From Clostridiales bacterium (GTDB taxonomy: Bacteria > Bacillota > Clostridia > Lachnospirales > Anaerotignaceae), in the NCBI GenBank assembly GCA_018364635.1, contig JAGZLR010000003.1:32600-96599 (forward strand): 64,000 bases of DNA, in the 5' to 3' direction. This document shows, piece by piece, positions 1 through 8,068 of this stretch (position 1 is its first letter; each line of letters begins with the position of its first letter). The notes beneath the pieces were generated by a model. It had not been told where the DNA came from, did no database searches, and was given only the letters and a program-made list of their open reading frames with translations. The position numbers and the translations under genes were made by a program.

Positions 1-1
1 T

Positions 2-316
2 TATTCTCCATGTATCAATCATGGTATTAAAGCTGGTATGGGCAAGAGCCTTCAGGAAGTTAAGAAAGCTGTTGACTGTGGTTACTGGTCTATGTATCGT
101 TTCAACCCTGATCTGAAGAAAGAAGGCAAAAATCCATTTATTCTGGACTCTACACCAGAACCAAACTTTGATGCTCTTCCAGACTTTATGATGGGTGAAG
201 TTCGTTATGCTTCCCTGAAAAAAGCATTCCCAGAAAAAGCTGATGCTCTGTTTGCCAAAGCTGTGAAAGATGCAAAAGCAAGACTGGATGTTTATAAGAG
301 AATGGCTAGAGACTAA
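2..316 (+). CDS. nifJ: Pyruvate:ferredoxin oxidoreductase, C-terminal end (partial)
   Basis: The frame is open from base 2, so the gene is cut by the window edge and only about 104 C-terminal residues are present. The visible piece opens with YSPCINHGIKAGMGKS, which matches the C-terminal end of the single-chain pyruvate:ferredoxin (flavodoxin) oxidoreductases. The Cys in SPCINHG is a conserved cluster ligand of that region. The enzyme decarboxylates pyruvate to acetyl-CoA and CO2 in the cytoplasm, passing electrons to ferredoxin, and is a hallmark of anaerobic metabolism. The ATG at 38 is internal, not a start. An inverted repeat just after the stop looks like its terminator. The family call is firm, although the catalytic TPP domains lie outside the window. 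Confidence 0.9.
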   Translation, partial: YSPCINHGIKAGMGKSLQEVKKAVDCGYWSMYRFNPDLKKEGKNPFILDSTPEPNFDALPDFMMGEVRYASLKKAFPEKADALFAKAVKDAKARLDVYKRMARD

Positions 317-356
317 TTTCTAATTCTCTTTAGAGACATGAACTAAGTTTTAAATT

Positions 357-413
357 GAGGGATATTCTAAAGCTAGAGATTTTCTTTCTTTGGGATATCC
401 CTCTTTTGTTTTT
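357..413 (+). terminator. Rho-independent terminator after PFOR
   Basis: Nine-base arms (GAGGGATAT at 357-365 and ATATCCCTC at 395-403) are followed by TTTTGTTTTTA. The loop is long (29 nt). The rest of the 317-608 gap is AT-rich. It holds two possible -10 boxes (TATAAT at 485-490 and 564-569) for the symporter gene, but neither has a convincing -35. Confidence 0.65.
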
Positions 414-614
414 AGGTCCTATTTGTTCCTATAGTTATTTATTTTTATTTCTTGTACGAAAACTTACCTATAGTTTTGGGGTACTATAATTAACAGAGAA
501 TAATATCACAGAGAAATAAAAATTTAGTCGTTATGTCAGTATTCAATAAAATCTATTCTGTTATATAATGAATGTATATTTGTTCCAAAAAATTTATTAT
601 GGAGGGGTATGGTT

Positions 615-2054
615 ATGACAAGTCCTATTATTACCTGGCTGAATAACGTCACAGATAAGATAGATGGGTTTATGTATACCTATATTCTCATTATCTTATT
701 AGTTGTTGTCGGTCTTTACTTTACAATCAGAACAAAAGCTGTTCAATTTCGTCTATTCCCAGAAGCAATTCGTGTCATTGGAGAGAAAAAGAAACATGAG
801 AAAGATGTTTCTTCTTTTGAGGCTTTAATGATTTCTACAGCAAGTCGTGTAGGGACAGGAAATATTGCTGGTGTTGCCACTGCTATCGCTTTTGGCGGTT
901 ATGGTGCTATGTTTTGGATGTGGTTACTAGCCTTGATTGGTGCAGCTTCTGCATTTATAGAAAGCACATTAGCCCAAATCTATAAACAAAAAAGCGGAGA
1001 AGAATTTATTGGTGGTCCAGCCTATTATATTCAAAAAGCTTTAGGAAGCAGAAAATGGGGTATCATTTTTGCCATCTCACTTATTGCTTGTTTTGCTTAT
1101 GGTTTTAACGCATTACAGGCCTTTAATGCTGGATCTGCACTAGAATATTATATACCAAATTATTCTACAAGTATTTGGCCTATTGTTGTCGGACTCATAT
1201 TAGCAGCATTGACAGGTATCATTATTTTCGGTGGTGTAAAACGTATTAGTAATATTGTTTCTGCCATTGTTCCAATTATGGCCGTTATTTATCTTGCTCT
1301 TGGCATTTTTATTACAATTAAAAATGTTGCATTGATTCCAGATATGTTTGTTCGTATTTTCTCTGAAGCCTTTGATTTCCAGGCAATCTTTGGTTCTTTT
1401 ATGGGTTCCTGTGTCATGTATGGTATTAAAAGAGGCTTGTATTCTAATGAAGCTGGTATGGGCTCTGCACCAAATGCAGCTGCTTCTGCCGATGTATCCC
1501 ATCCTGTAAAGCAAGGACTTGTTCAGATGCTGTCTGTTTTCATTGATACAATTCTTATTTGTTCTACAACTGCTTTTATGCTTCTTCTTTCTGGGGTACC
1601 AGGTGGTGAACAGTTAAATGGTATGCCATTTGTACAGGCAGCTGTATTTAAAGAAGTTGGAGAATTCGGGCCTTTCTTTATTGTAATTTCTATCTTTTTA
1701 TTTGCTTTTTCATCACTCATTGGAAATTATTATTATACAGAAACAAATTTCCGTTTTATTAAAGACAGTAAAAAAGGTCTTTTTATCTTCCGCTGTACTT
1801 GTGTAGCTGCAATCTTTATCGGTGCAAATATGGATTTTTCCACTGTATGGAACTTAGCTGATATCTTAATGGGTATTATGGCAATTATCAATTTAGTAGC
1901 TATTTCTATGCTAGGAAGAACAGCAATTCTTGCCCTAGAAGATTATATGAAACAAAAACGTGAGGGTAAAAATCCAGTATTCCTGGCATCAGATATTGAT
2001 TTAAAAAATGCCGAAGCATGGGATGTAGCTCACGCTAAAAAATGGAGTGACTAA
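615..2054 (+). CDS. Sodium:alanine symporter family protein (AGCS)
   Basis: This is a polytopic membrane protein of about 479 residues, the usual length of the alanine/glycine:cation symporter family, which imports small neutral amino acids with Na+. It carries hydrophobic helices throughout and the family blocks STASRVGTGNIAGVATAI (near residue 75), GEEFIGGPAYYI and LYSNEAGMGSAPNAAAS. An in-frame ATG at 609 lies only 3 nt from the GGAGG at 601-605. The ATG at 615 has a normal 9-nt spacing and is preferred. It is monocistronic, and a strong hairpin follows the stop. The converging neighbours degrade serine, so amino acid uptake and serine breakdown lie side by side. The exact substrate (Ala, Gly, Ser) cannot be read from the sequence. 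Confidence 0.9.
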   Translation: MTSPIITWLNNVTDKIDGFMYTYILIILLVVVGLYFTIRTKAVQFRLFPEAIRVIGEKKKHEKDVSSFEALMISTASRVGTGNIAGVATAIAFGGYGAMFWMWLLALIGAASAFIESTLAQIYKQKSGEEFIGGPAYYIQKALGSRKWGIIFAISLIACFAYGFNALQAFNAGSALEYYIPNYSTSIWPIVVGLILAALTGIIIFGGVKRISNIVSAIVPIMAVIYLALGIFITIKNVALIPDMFVRIFSEAFDFQAIFGSFMGSCVMYGIKRGLYSNEAGMGSAPNAAASADVSHPVKQGLVQMLSVFIDTILICSTTAFMLLLSGVPGGEQLNGMPFVQAAVFKEVGEFGPFFIVISIFLFAFSSLIGNYYYTETNFRFIKDSKKGLFIFRCTCVAAIFIGANMDFSTVWNLADILMGIMAIINLVAISMLGRTAILALEDYMKQKREGKNPVFLASDIDLKNAEAWDVAHAKKWSD

Positions 2055-2063
2055 ATTTTAATA

Positions 2064-2109
2064 AAAAAAGCTTTCCATCGTTTAAATAAAGACAATGGAA
2101 AGCTTTTTT
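2064..2109. terminator. Bidirectional terminator between symporter and sdaAA
   Basis: Fifteen-base complementary arms (2064-2078 and 2095-2109) are centred on AAGCTTTCCAT/ATGGAAAGCTT. A-rich and T-rich flanks let the hairpin serve both convergent genes. Confidence 0.9.
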
Positions 2110-2145
2110 ACATAAAAACTTCATTCAGTAAACGAACGGATTGAA

Positions 2146-3018
2146 TTAACCAAAAACTTTTTTAAACATTGCCTTTCCGCTTGGGGTTGCGGCTAAGCCG
2201 CCTTCCGCAGTTTCTTTTAACGTCTGAGGCATACTATCCCCAATTCTTTTCATTGCCCAGATTACTTCATCCGCAGGGATTGCACTCTCAATTCCTGCAA
2301 GCGCTAATTCTGCTGCCGTAAATGCATTGGCGACCCCCATTGCATTTCTTTTGATACATGGGATTTCAACTAATCCTGCAACCGGATCACAGACAAGTCC
2401 TAAAATATTCTTTAAAGCAATTGCACAGGCATGAGATACCATCTGTGGTGTGCCTCCACACATCTCTACCAATGCCCCTGCTGCCATAGCACTAGCACTA
2501 CCACACTCTGCCTGACATCCTCCTTCTGCTCCCGCAATACTTGCTTTATTTGCAATTACCATACCAAGTCCAGAGGCTGTAAATAAGGCATCTACCACAG
2601 TTTCTTCTGGTATCTTTTTTGCCTCCATAATTGTTATTAGGGCAGCAGGAAGAATACCACAACTTCCAGCAGTAGGCGCTGCTACAATACGCCCCATACA
2701 CGCATTCGTTTGAGATACAGAAAGTGCTTTTGCCAAGGCTTCTCCAAAAATTTTTCCACAAATATTTTTGTTTTGATCCACAGCCTGTTTCATTTTATAG
2801 GCATCCCCGCCTGTCAGTCCACTAGCGGATCTCTTTTCTGGATCAAATCCTTCCTCAGAAGAATCTTTCATCACTTGAAATGCCTGGTGCATCTTTTCTC
2901 TCAAACATTCTATTGTTATACCTTGTGCATCAGCCTGCTCTGCACAAACCACATCACTAATTCGACACCCTTTCTCCTCTGCTAACTTAATCAGTTCAGC
3001 GATCGATTCATATTTCAT
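2146..3018 (-). CDS. sdaAA: L-serine dehydratase, iron-sulfur-dependent, alpha subunit
   Basis: This 290-residue catalytic subunit deaminates L-serine to pyruvate and ammonia in the cytoplasm. It matches the alpha chain of two-subunit [4Fe-4S] serine dehydratases in length and motifs: SGLTGGDAYK near residue 66, AAPTAGSCGILPA near 113, GAEGGCQAECGSASAMAAG near 163 and GLVCDPVAGLVEIPC near 208. The conserved cysteines in these blocks would hold the oxygen-sensitive cluster. It begins 13 bases after the stop of the beta-subunit gene, with AGGAGG upstream of the ATG, so the two are co-transcribed. Pyruvate produced here would feed the PFOR encoded at the window's left edge. The call is secure. 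Confidence 0.96.
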   Translation of the reverse strand: MKYESIAELIKLAEEKGCRISDVVCAEQADAQGITIECLREKMHQAFQVMKDSSEEGFDPEKRSASGLTGGDAYKMKQAVDQNKNICGKIFGEALAKALSVSQTNACMGRIVAAPTAGSCGILPAALITIMEAKKIPEETVVDALFTASGLGMVIANKASIAGAEGGCQAECGSASAMAAGALVEMCGGTPQMVSHACAIALKNILGLVCDPVAGLVEIPCIKRNAMGVANAFTAAELALAGIESAIPADEVIWAMKRIGDSMPQTLKETAEGGLAATPSGKAMFKKVFG

Positions 3019-3031
3019 TTTCCTACCCTCC

Positions 3032-3691
3032 TTATAATGCCTTAATCATAGAAGCTTCTGTAACGCCTGGAAACGACGTTATTTCATCTATAACCTCTGT
3101 TTCCATACTGCCATCAATTTCTATTACCATAACTGCTGTTCCACCCTTTTGTGCTCTTCTTAATTCAAACCGCCCTATATTTATACTGTGTCTTGCCAAT
3201 ATATTAGTGATATCAGCAATCATCCCAGGCTTATCTCTGTGATAAACTAAAATGGTATCGGCCTTTCCAGAAATATCAACTTCTGTATCATTTACTTTCG
3301 TTATACGTATATTTCCTCCGCCAATAGAAGCACCCTGTACCGATATCTTTCTTCCTGTTTCATCTGTCAATTCTACAAGAGCTGTGTTTGGGTGAGCATT
3401 TTCTATTTCTACTTCATGAAAACTATACTCCAGTCCTTCTTTTTCAGCTAATTCCATGCTGTTTCGTATTTGAGTATCATCTGGATTCATATTAAGAATA
3501 CCACCAATGATTGCTTTATCCGTTCCATGTCCTTTGTAGGTATGTGCAAAAGAGCCACTAAAAAAAATATTTGCTTTTACTGCCCGTTTTCCAAGAACAC
3601 CTGCTGCGTATTTTCCAATCCTAACTGCACCAGCAGTGTGCGAACTAGATGGACCAATCATAATTGGACCAATAATATCAAATACGTCCAT
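3032..3691 (-). CDS. sdaAB: L-serine dehydratase, iron-sulfur-dependent, beta subunit
   Basis: The 219-residue beta subunit starts MDVFDIIGPIMIGPSSSHTA, the canonical N-terminus with the SSSHTAG serine-binding loop. A C-terminal ACT domain follows from about residue 147 (YHRDKPGMIADITNILA). The open frame extends 46 codons further upstream, but that extension runs over the end of the transporter gene and is unlike the family. An AGGAGG at about 3699-3704 fixes the start at 3691, and this ribosome binding site sits against the transporter stop codon. The gene lies between the exporter and the alpha subunit in one operon. The ACT domain suggests allosteric or assembly control by an amino acid, which is inference. 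Confidence 0.95.
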   Translation of the reverse strand: MDVFDIIGPIMIGPSSSHTAGAVRIGKYAAGVLGKRAVKANIFFSGSFAHTYKGHGTDKAIIGGILNMNPDDTQIRNSMELAEKEGLEYSFHEVEIENAHPNTALVELTDETGRKISVQGASIGGGNIRITKVNDTEVDISGKADTILVYHRDKPGMIADITNILARHSINIGRFELRRAQKGGTAVMVIEIDGSMETEVIDEITSFPGVTEASMIKAL

Positions 3692-3705
3692 ATTCCTTCC
3701 TCCTT

Positions 3706-4641
3706 TTAATCCTTTACTGGACTGTGAACTAACTCTTTCTGCTTCTTTGACATTGATGTGATAAAAATCGTTGAAAGTATACATATAAAACCAAGGAAAT
3801 CCATACCTGTAAACGGAACTTTTAGCCATAAAGATGATAAAAATGCTGAAAAAATTGGTTCAATACATGCAAAAAGACTAGCTTTTGCTGGACCAATCAA
3901 TTTGACTCCTGTTGTATAAAAGATAAATGCACCTATCGTCCCCAATAAAACGATGATACCTAGACCTGCCATTAACACAAAATCCATTTCTGGCGGTAGA
4001 TAATTCCATGGCCGAACAAAAACTGATAGAATACAACCACCTATTAACATAGCCCATCCTAATAAAAATGCTGGTTCATAACTTTGCAGCATCCGACGTG
4101 GCTGCAACGTATAAACTGCCACTGTACAAGCAGAGAATAATCCAATCCATAAAACTTTTTCTGATATAATTAGATGCTGGATATCGCCATGTGTCGCAAT
4201 AAAAAAGACACCTATCATTGCTAAAACAACCCCTATCACCTCTTTCATTTGGGGCAATTTTTGCTCCATAATACAAACAGCAATGATAATAATTGCCGGA
4301 TTAAAATATTGTAGAATTGTTGCTGTTGCTGCATTTGAAAGTTCTATTGCGGCAAAATATGTATATTGGCAAAGCATCATTCCAAAAATACTATAAATCA
4401 ATAAATCAAAACAATTCCTTTTTCCTTTCCAGATTTTTAATGTCTTTTTTCCATCTCTTAATACAAAAAAGAGTAAAGTTATGCCACCTGCCAATATTAG
4501 CCGCACAGGCACAAGCCAGTTAGAAGTAACATTCCGCTCCTGAAATAAAAACTGACCGCAGACACCTGATAATCCCCATAATATTCCTCCTAAAAGCGTA
4601 ATAAATATCCCTGTCAGCTCCTTATTTTTTTTCGTGCACAT
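3706..4641 (-). CDS. EamA/DMT-family transporter
   Basis: This is an integral membrane protein of 311 residues with about ten hydrophobic helices arranged as two EamA repeats (roughly 10-150 and 160-300). The N-terminal TLLGGILWGLSGVCGQFLF is typical of the drug/metabolite transporter superfamily, and the second repeat ends in CIEPIFSAFLSSLWL. The ATG is preceded by AAAGGAGA. It is the first gene of a unit with sdaAB and sdaAA, its stop codon being adjacent to the sdaAB ribosome binding site. That context suggests export or import of an amino acid connected with serine breakdown. The substrate cannot be told from sequence, and the family as a whole is broad. Confidence 0.88.
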   Translation of the reverse strand: MCTKKNKELTGIFITLLGGILWGLSGVCGQFLFQERNVTSNWLVPVRLILAGGITLLFFVLRDGKKTLKIWKGKRNCFDLLIYSIFGMMLCQYTYFAAIELSNAATATILQYFNPAIIIIAVCIMEQKLPQMKEVIGVVLAMIGVFFIATHGDIQHLIISEKVLWIGLFSACTVAVYTLQPRRMLQSYEPAFLLGWAMLIGGCILSVFVRPWNYLPPEMDFVLMAGLGIIVLLGTIGAFIFYTTGVKLIGPAKASLFACIEPIFSAFLSSLWLKVPFTGMDFLGFICILSTIFITSMSKKQKELVHSPVKD

Positions 4642-4757
4642 TAACGTATTCTCCTTTCATTCTTACTATATCATATATAAAAATAGTTAAAAAGTACAAT
4701 CTAAAATTTCATCTCTGAATAATTTGAAAGGACTATACCAACCAAATATTTTGTAAA

Positions 4758-4797
4758 TAAAAAGGTGTCAATCTCGTTTGAGATCAACACCTTTTAT
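4758..4797 (-). terminator. Terminator of the BTAD regulator gene
   Basis: Sixteen-base arms with a two-base internal mismatch (4760-4775 and 4780-4795) enclose a 4-nt loop. Read on the minus strand, they are followed by TTTTTATTT. Confidence 0.85.
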
Positions 4798-4824
4798 ATC
4801 TTTGAGAAACCACCTATTACAACC

Positions 4825-6012
4825 TTATTTTACTAAATCCATATTTAAATTTGTCCATATTTCACTTCCAGGATATGCTTTTCTATAATTCTTATCGACT
4901 CTTTCCATAGCGCATTGAACATTTTCTTCCGCATTTGCCTGTAGTAAAATAACAAGCTGGTTTCTGTTACATCTGGAAAGCACATCACTACGTCTTAATG
5001 ACTTTGCCACAATCTCAAAATAATTGTTTATTTCTCTTAAATAACTAATATCATCAGCATCTTCTTTTTTCATAATTGAAATTAAAACTAAAAATGTATT
5101 GCGGCTATGGCGTTCCGAATATCTTCGATCTAAGTTATATATTTTTTTGAACACTGTATAGTCACAAACAAAGGCACCTGTTTTTTTCTTATCCCCGGCC
5201 ATATCATCTTTTATTTTTTTGATACTAAACTCAATCTGATTTTCAGACTCTATGACTTGATGGTAGAGTATTTTAAATTTTTCTGATAGTTCCATTCCAT
5301 ATCTGTGGCTTAACAGCTCTGTAGCCTCAATATACCGTATATTAGCATCCCAAATTTTATTTTCTTTTAAATATGCATAAACTAGATTATAATGGAATTC
5401 TTCTATCGTTCTATCAATCTGTATCGCCTTTTGACATAAATCAATAATTTCCTCATACATGTCCTTTCTTTTATATAATTCAATTAAATAACACACAAGA
5501 CGCACATAAAGAGAATGGTAATAGGCATTAGCACATCCCACCCATTTTTCTGATACATATTCACCTAAAAACTCTCCCTGATATAACTCAAATGCCTTTT
5601 TAGCAACTTCAATTTCATCTTCAAGAGGTATATTATCTGTAAAAAGCTGTCCGCAAAGCTTTTCAAATATCTCAAAATCAGCTTCAATTGGAATCATGTC
5701 ATTCCAAATATAAGTATTTTTTTTGGAAAGTATAATATCCTGTCCCCATGGATATCCTGCATCTGTAAATATATTACGAATCCGATAAACAAGAGTTTTT
5801 AGGGAGTTATAGGGATTCCTCACGCCTTTATCCTCCCAAAAAATTGAGATCAATGTTCTCTGGAGATTAGGTTTAGACCTATGCTTTATCATATAAATAA
5901 GAAATCCCCATACTTTTTTGGAATTACCAATCTCTTCATTAATTATAATTTCCCCTAACCTAATCTCGTTAAGTCCAAAAGTTTTAACAACTATTATTTC
6001 TTCTTCCCCCAA
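4825..6012 (-). CDS. BTAD-domain transcriptional regulator with degenerate GGDEF-like tail
   Basis: The 395-residue protein has three parts. Residues about 8-110 look like a winged-helix DNA-binding domain of the OmpR/SARP type (ending in NSLKTLVYRIRNIF...DIILSKKNTYIW). Residues about 115-255 form the bacterial transcriptional activation domain with TPR-like helices (ADFEIFEKLCGQL, EFHYNLVYAYLKENKI). Residues about 270-395 resemble a GGDEF fold in outline (RRSDVLSRCNRNQLVILL), but the GGDEF signature is replaced by CNRNQ, so cyclase activity is not expected. The start is TTG, with GGAG about 9 nt upstream. The gene stands alone with its own terminator, and the target genes are unknown. Such proteins often respond to small metabolites, but nothing here identifies a ligand. 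Confidence 0.8.
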   Translation of the reverse strand: MGEEEIIVVKTFGLNEIRLGEIIINEEIGNSKKVWGFLIYMIKHRSKPNLQRTLISIFWEDKGVRNPYNSLKTLVYRIRNIFTDAGYPWGQDIILSKKNTYIWNDMIPIEADFEIFEKLCGQLFTDNIPLEDEIEVAKKAFELYQGEFLGEYVSEKWVGCANAYYHSLYVRLVCYLIELYKRKDMYEEIIDLCQKAIQIDRTIEEFHYNLVYAYLKENKIWDANIRYIEATELLSHRYGMELSEKFKILYHQVIESENQIEFSIKKIKDDMAGDKKKTGAFVCDYTVFKKIYNLDRRYSERHSRNTFLVLISIMKKEDADDISYLREINNYFEIVAKSLRRSDVLSRCNRNQLVILLQANAEENVQCAMERVDKNYRKAYPGSEIWTNLNMDLVK

Positions 6013-6182
6013 ATAATATTACTCCTTTTTCCATTTTATTGTGATTTATGATATTATTGTATAATATATCATAATATATAATATAAAATTCAGTCTATAA
6101 AATCAATACGAACATCAACTTTTCTTCTTTGCACACATCTCAATAACATATTTTTAGTATCCATCATTTGTCATATTAATAT

Positions 6183-6228
6183 AAAAAACGGCAGTTTTGA
6201 AACAAATGTCCCAATACTGACGTTTTAC
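6183..6228 (-). terminator. Terminator of the two-gene unit 6239-6908
   Basis: Arms AAAACGGCAGT (6185-6195) and ACTGACGTTTT (6215-6225) have one mismatch and a roughly 20-nt loop. A minus-strand T-run follows. Confidence 0.65.
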
Positions 6229-6238
6229 TTTTTCCCTT

Positions 6239-6421
6239 TTAAGATTTCTCCTCTTTCTCAGATGGAAGTGCATGCCAAGCAGAAGATTTTCTATGGCTCA
6301 AAAAAATCTTTTTTATCCAACCTAAAATAGCTTCTATAAAATGGAACCACAAATTCCCCAATATCAAAACCACAACAAGAAACAAAAAAATTTCTATAAC
6401 TTCTCCCAAAGGTGTTTTCAC
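6239..6421 (-). CDS. Small membrane protein, unknown
   Basis: The frame of about 60 codons begins with GTG (or TTG at 6409), one base beyond the TGA of the upstream gene, so translation would be coupled. Residues about 8-35 (IEIFLFLVVVLILGNLWFHFI...) form one long hydrophobic segment, followed by a basic, then acidic tail ending EKEEKS. No domain is recognised. It has a terminator 10-55 bases after its stop and keeps the codon bias of its surroundings, which favours a real gene. The weak ribosome binding site (GTGAGG overlapping the start) leaves doubt. It may be an anchor or partner for the upstream product. Confidence 0.5.
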   Translation of the reverse strand: MKTPLGEVIEIFLFLVVVLILGNLWFHFIEAILGWIKKIFLSHRKSSAWHALPSEKEEKS

Positions 6422-6422
6422 C

Positions 6423-6908
6423 TCACTTTTTCACAAAACAATTCATAAAAAATTCTGTGAAAGCTTCTAACTCCTCTTTCTGAGACACATAGACATATAA
6501 CTTCTCATCCTCCAGCCAATCATAAGCATTAATCCCCACATAATTTTTCTTATCAAGATAAATGATAAAAGCATCTGTTGGGTATTTATTACGATAAGCT
6601 TTTAAAATCTCGGAATGACGATAATATGTCGGATCACCACAGCCTGACAAATCTGGGACAGTAGGAACCACAATGATTGTCTTAGTTGCCTCATTCCATC
6701 CTACAATCAAATTTCCGATCTTTGTTTTACTTCCATGAACAAAACCATAATTAAAACGACTGACATCTTCTGTATATCCAAAAATTAATCTGTAATCATC
6801 CCCACCTTCGACAACCTGATTAAACAGTAAACGCATTTTTTTTGCATTTGCATTGCTTTTTTCCATATCAATTTCTGGCCCCTTAAATAACTTACTAAAT
6901 AATCCCAT
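6423..6908 (-). CDS. Hypothetical protein (161 aa)
   Basis: I do not recognise this family. The protein is soluble and mixed alpha/beta. It has an N-terminal MGLFSKLFKGPEI amphipathic stretch like that of small peripheral proteins, then a segment rich in beta strands (DYRLIFGYTEDVSRFNYGF, KTIIVVPTVPDLSGCG), a Tyr-rich middle and a C-terminal helix. The start is firm: AAGGAGG lies 8 nt before the ATG. It is translated with the small membrane protein downstream, and a terminator closes the pair. The left neighbour (BTAD regulator) and right neighbour (TetR) are separate units in the same direction. No signal peptide is present and function is unknown. Confidence 0.8.
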   Translation of the reverse strand: MGLFSKLFKGPEIDMEKSNANAKKMRLLFNQVVEGGDDYRLIFGYTEDVSRFNYGFVHGSKTKIGNLIVGWNEATKTIIVVPTVPDLSGCGDPTYYRHSEILKAYRNKYPTDAFIIYLDKKNYVGINAYDWLEDEKLYVYVSQKEELEAFTEFFMNCFVKK

Positions 6909-7155
6909 AATCTTTCCTCCTTAAATATAAAATCATCTTATCTTTCAACTAAGGATCCTTTTATCCTCAGCCATTTTCAAAGCATAAACTTTATCGCCAC
7001 TGCATACAAAGATACTCACTAAAATCAAACAAAAACAAGAAAACTAAGTTTATATTTCTTCAGAATAAGTATAAAATTTATATTTTATCTTTATTTATTG
7101 TGAATAAAGACCGCCAAAATAAAATCATTATTTTAAGCGGATTGATTTTTTTGCT

Positions 7156-7776
7156 TTATTTACTATTTTTTCTTTTTAATATTTCCAGATAGTCTAACAT
7201 TGCTTCAATCTGAAAATTCACAGTAGCATCAACAGCATCTGGAATAAGCAATGGAAAAGTATCCTGAAAACCTTGATACGTAATTGCTATCATAACAGAG
7301 AGATTGATAAACAATTCTAGTTGTTCTGTATTTACATAAAGGCCCCAAATTTTTAGAATCGTATCAAAAAGATGAAATTGTTTTTCCCGAAACTTTTCGT
7401 AATTCTTCTCAGATAGCCGTTTAAAAATAAGCTGTTGTTCTTCTATGGTCAAAACAATAATGCCATATGTTTTACTATGGCAGAGTGAATGAAAAAGTTG
7501 CTTCAATCCATTCCTCCAACTTAGTGTTGGATCGTCTTTCAATTTCTTCGCATAGCTAATAAGTTGGGGTTGCTGTAAATATAACACTTCAACAATTAAT
7601 TCTTCCTTTGTGGGAAAAAAGGAATAAAAGAAGGTGCGTGAAATTCCTACTGCTTTATAAATCTGTTCCACTGTTGTATGCTGAATTCCCTGCTTTGACA
7701 TTAAATCCAAGCCTGTGGTAATAAGTGCCTTTCTGATTCGTTCCCGTTCTTCCTCAGAATAAGCAACTTTTGGCAT
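7156..7776 (-). CDS. TetR/AcrR-family transcriptional regulator
   Basis: This 206-residue protein has a TetR N-terminal helix-turn-helix at about residues 10-56 (IRKALITTGLDLMSKQGIQHTT, then VGISRTFFYSFFPTKEELI), where the FFYSFFPTKEELI block is diagnostic. The all-helical C-terminal ligand domain is variable and gives no ligand. GGGG and GAGAG lie just before the ATG at 7776. The gene is alone. The 247-bp gap on its left holds a hairpin at about 7113-7136 that may be its terminator, and the 292-bp gap on its right holds its promoter region and the terminator of the next gene. No divergent transporter or enzyme sits next to it, so its target is not obvious from context. Confidence 0.9.
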   Translation of the reverse strand: MPKVAYSEEERERIRKALITTGLDLMSKQGIQHTTVEQIYKAVGISRTFFYSFFPTKEELIVEVLYLQQPQLISYAKKLKDDPTLSWRNGLKQLFHSLCHSKTYGIIVLTIEEQQLIFKRLSEKNYEKFREKQFHLFDTILKIWGLYVNTEQLELFINLSVMIAITYQGFQDTFPLLIPDAVDATVNFQIEAMLDYLEILKRKNSK

Positions 7777-8003
7777 CTTCTCTCACCCCTTAAATAAATA
7801 TATTTTAAAAAATATGTCTTTATTTTATCATATCTAGCATTCCATGACAAGGGAAATATTTCTAACATAGGGATTTTTAAAGAAACTTAAAATTGTGGTG
7901 GGCATAATATAAGTTTATTTTATAAAAAACTTGCGTCAAATCGAAAAATTATTGTTCTTTTTTTTAGAGCAGTATTTTATATAAAAAACAGGTATCAAAA
8001 GAA

Positions 8004-8037
8004 AACGGCACAAGGTATACGCTGTGCCGTTCTTTTT
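8004..8037 (-). terminator. Terminator of the GHL10 gene
   Basis: Perfect 9-bp stem AACGGCACA/TGTGCCGTT (8004-8012 and 8023-8031). T-rich flanks lie on both strands. Confidence 0.85.
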
Positions 8038-8068
8038 TGATATTTAAATGCTGCTAGGTACTCTCATT

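Noticed and set aside
3692..3829. N-terminal extension of sdaAB
   Set aside because: The extra 46 codons lie over the transporter gene, do not match the family, and AGGAGG marks the start at 3691.
7113..7136. Hairpin CCGC...GCGG left of the TetR gene as an operator
   Set aside because: It lies downstream of the gene rather than at its promoter; at best it is a weak terminator.
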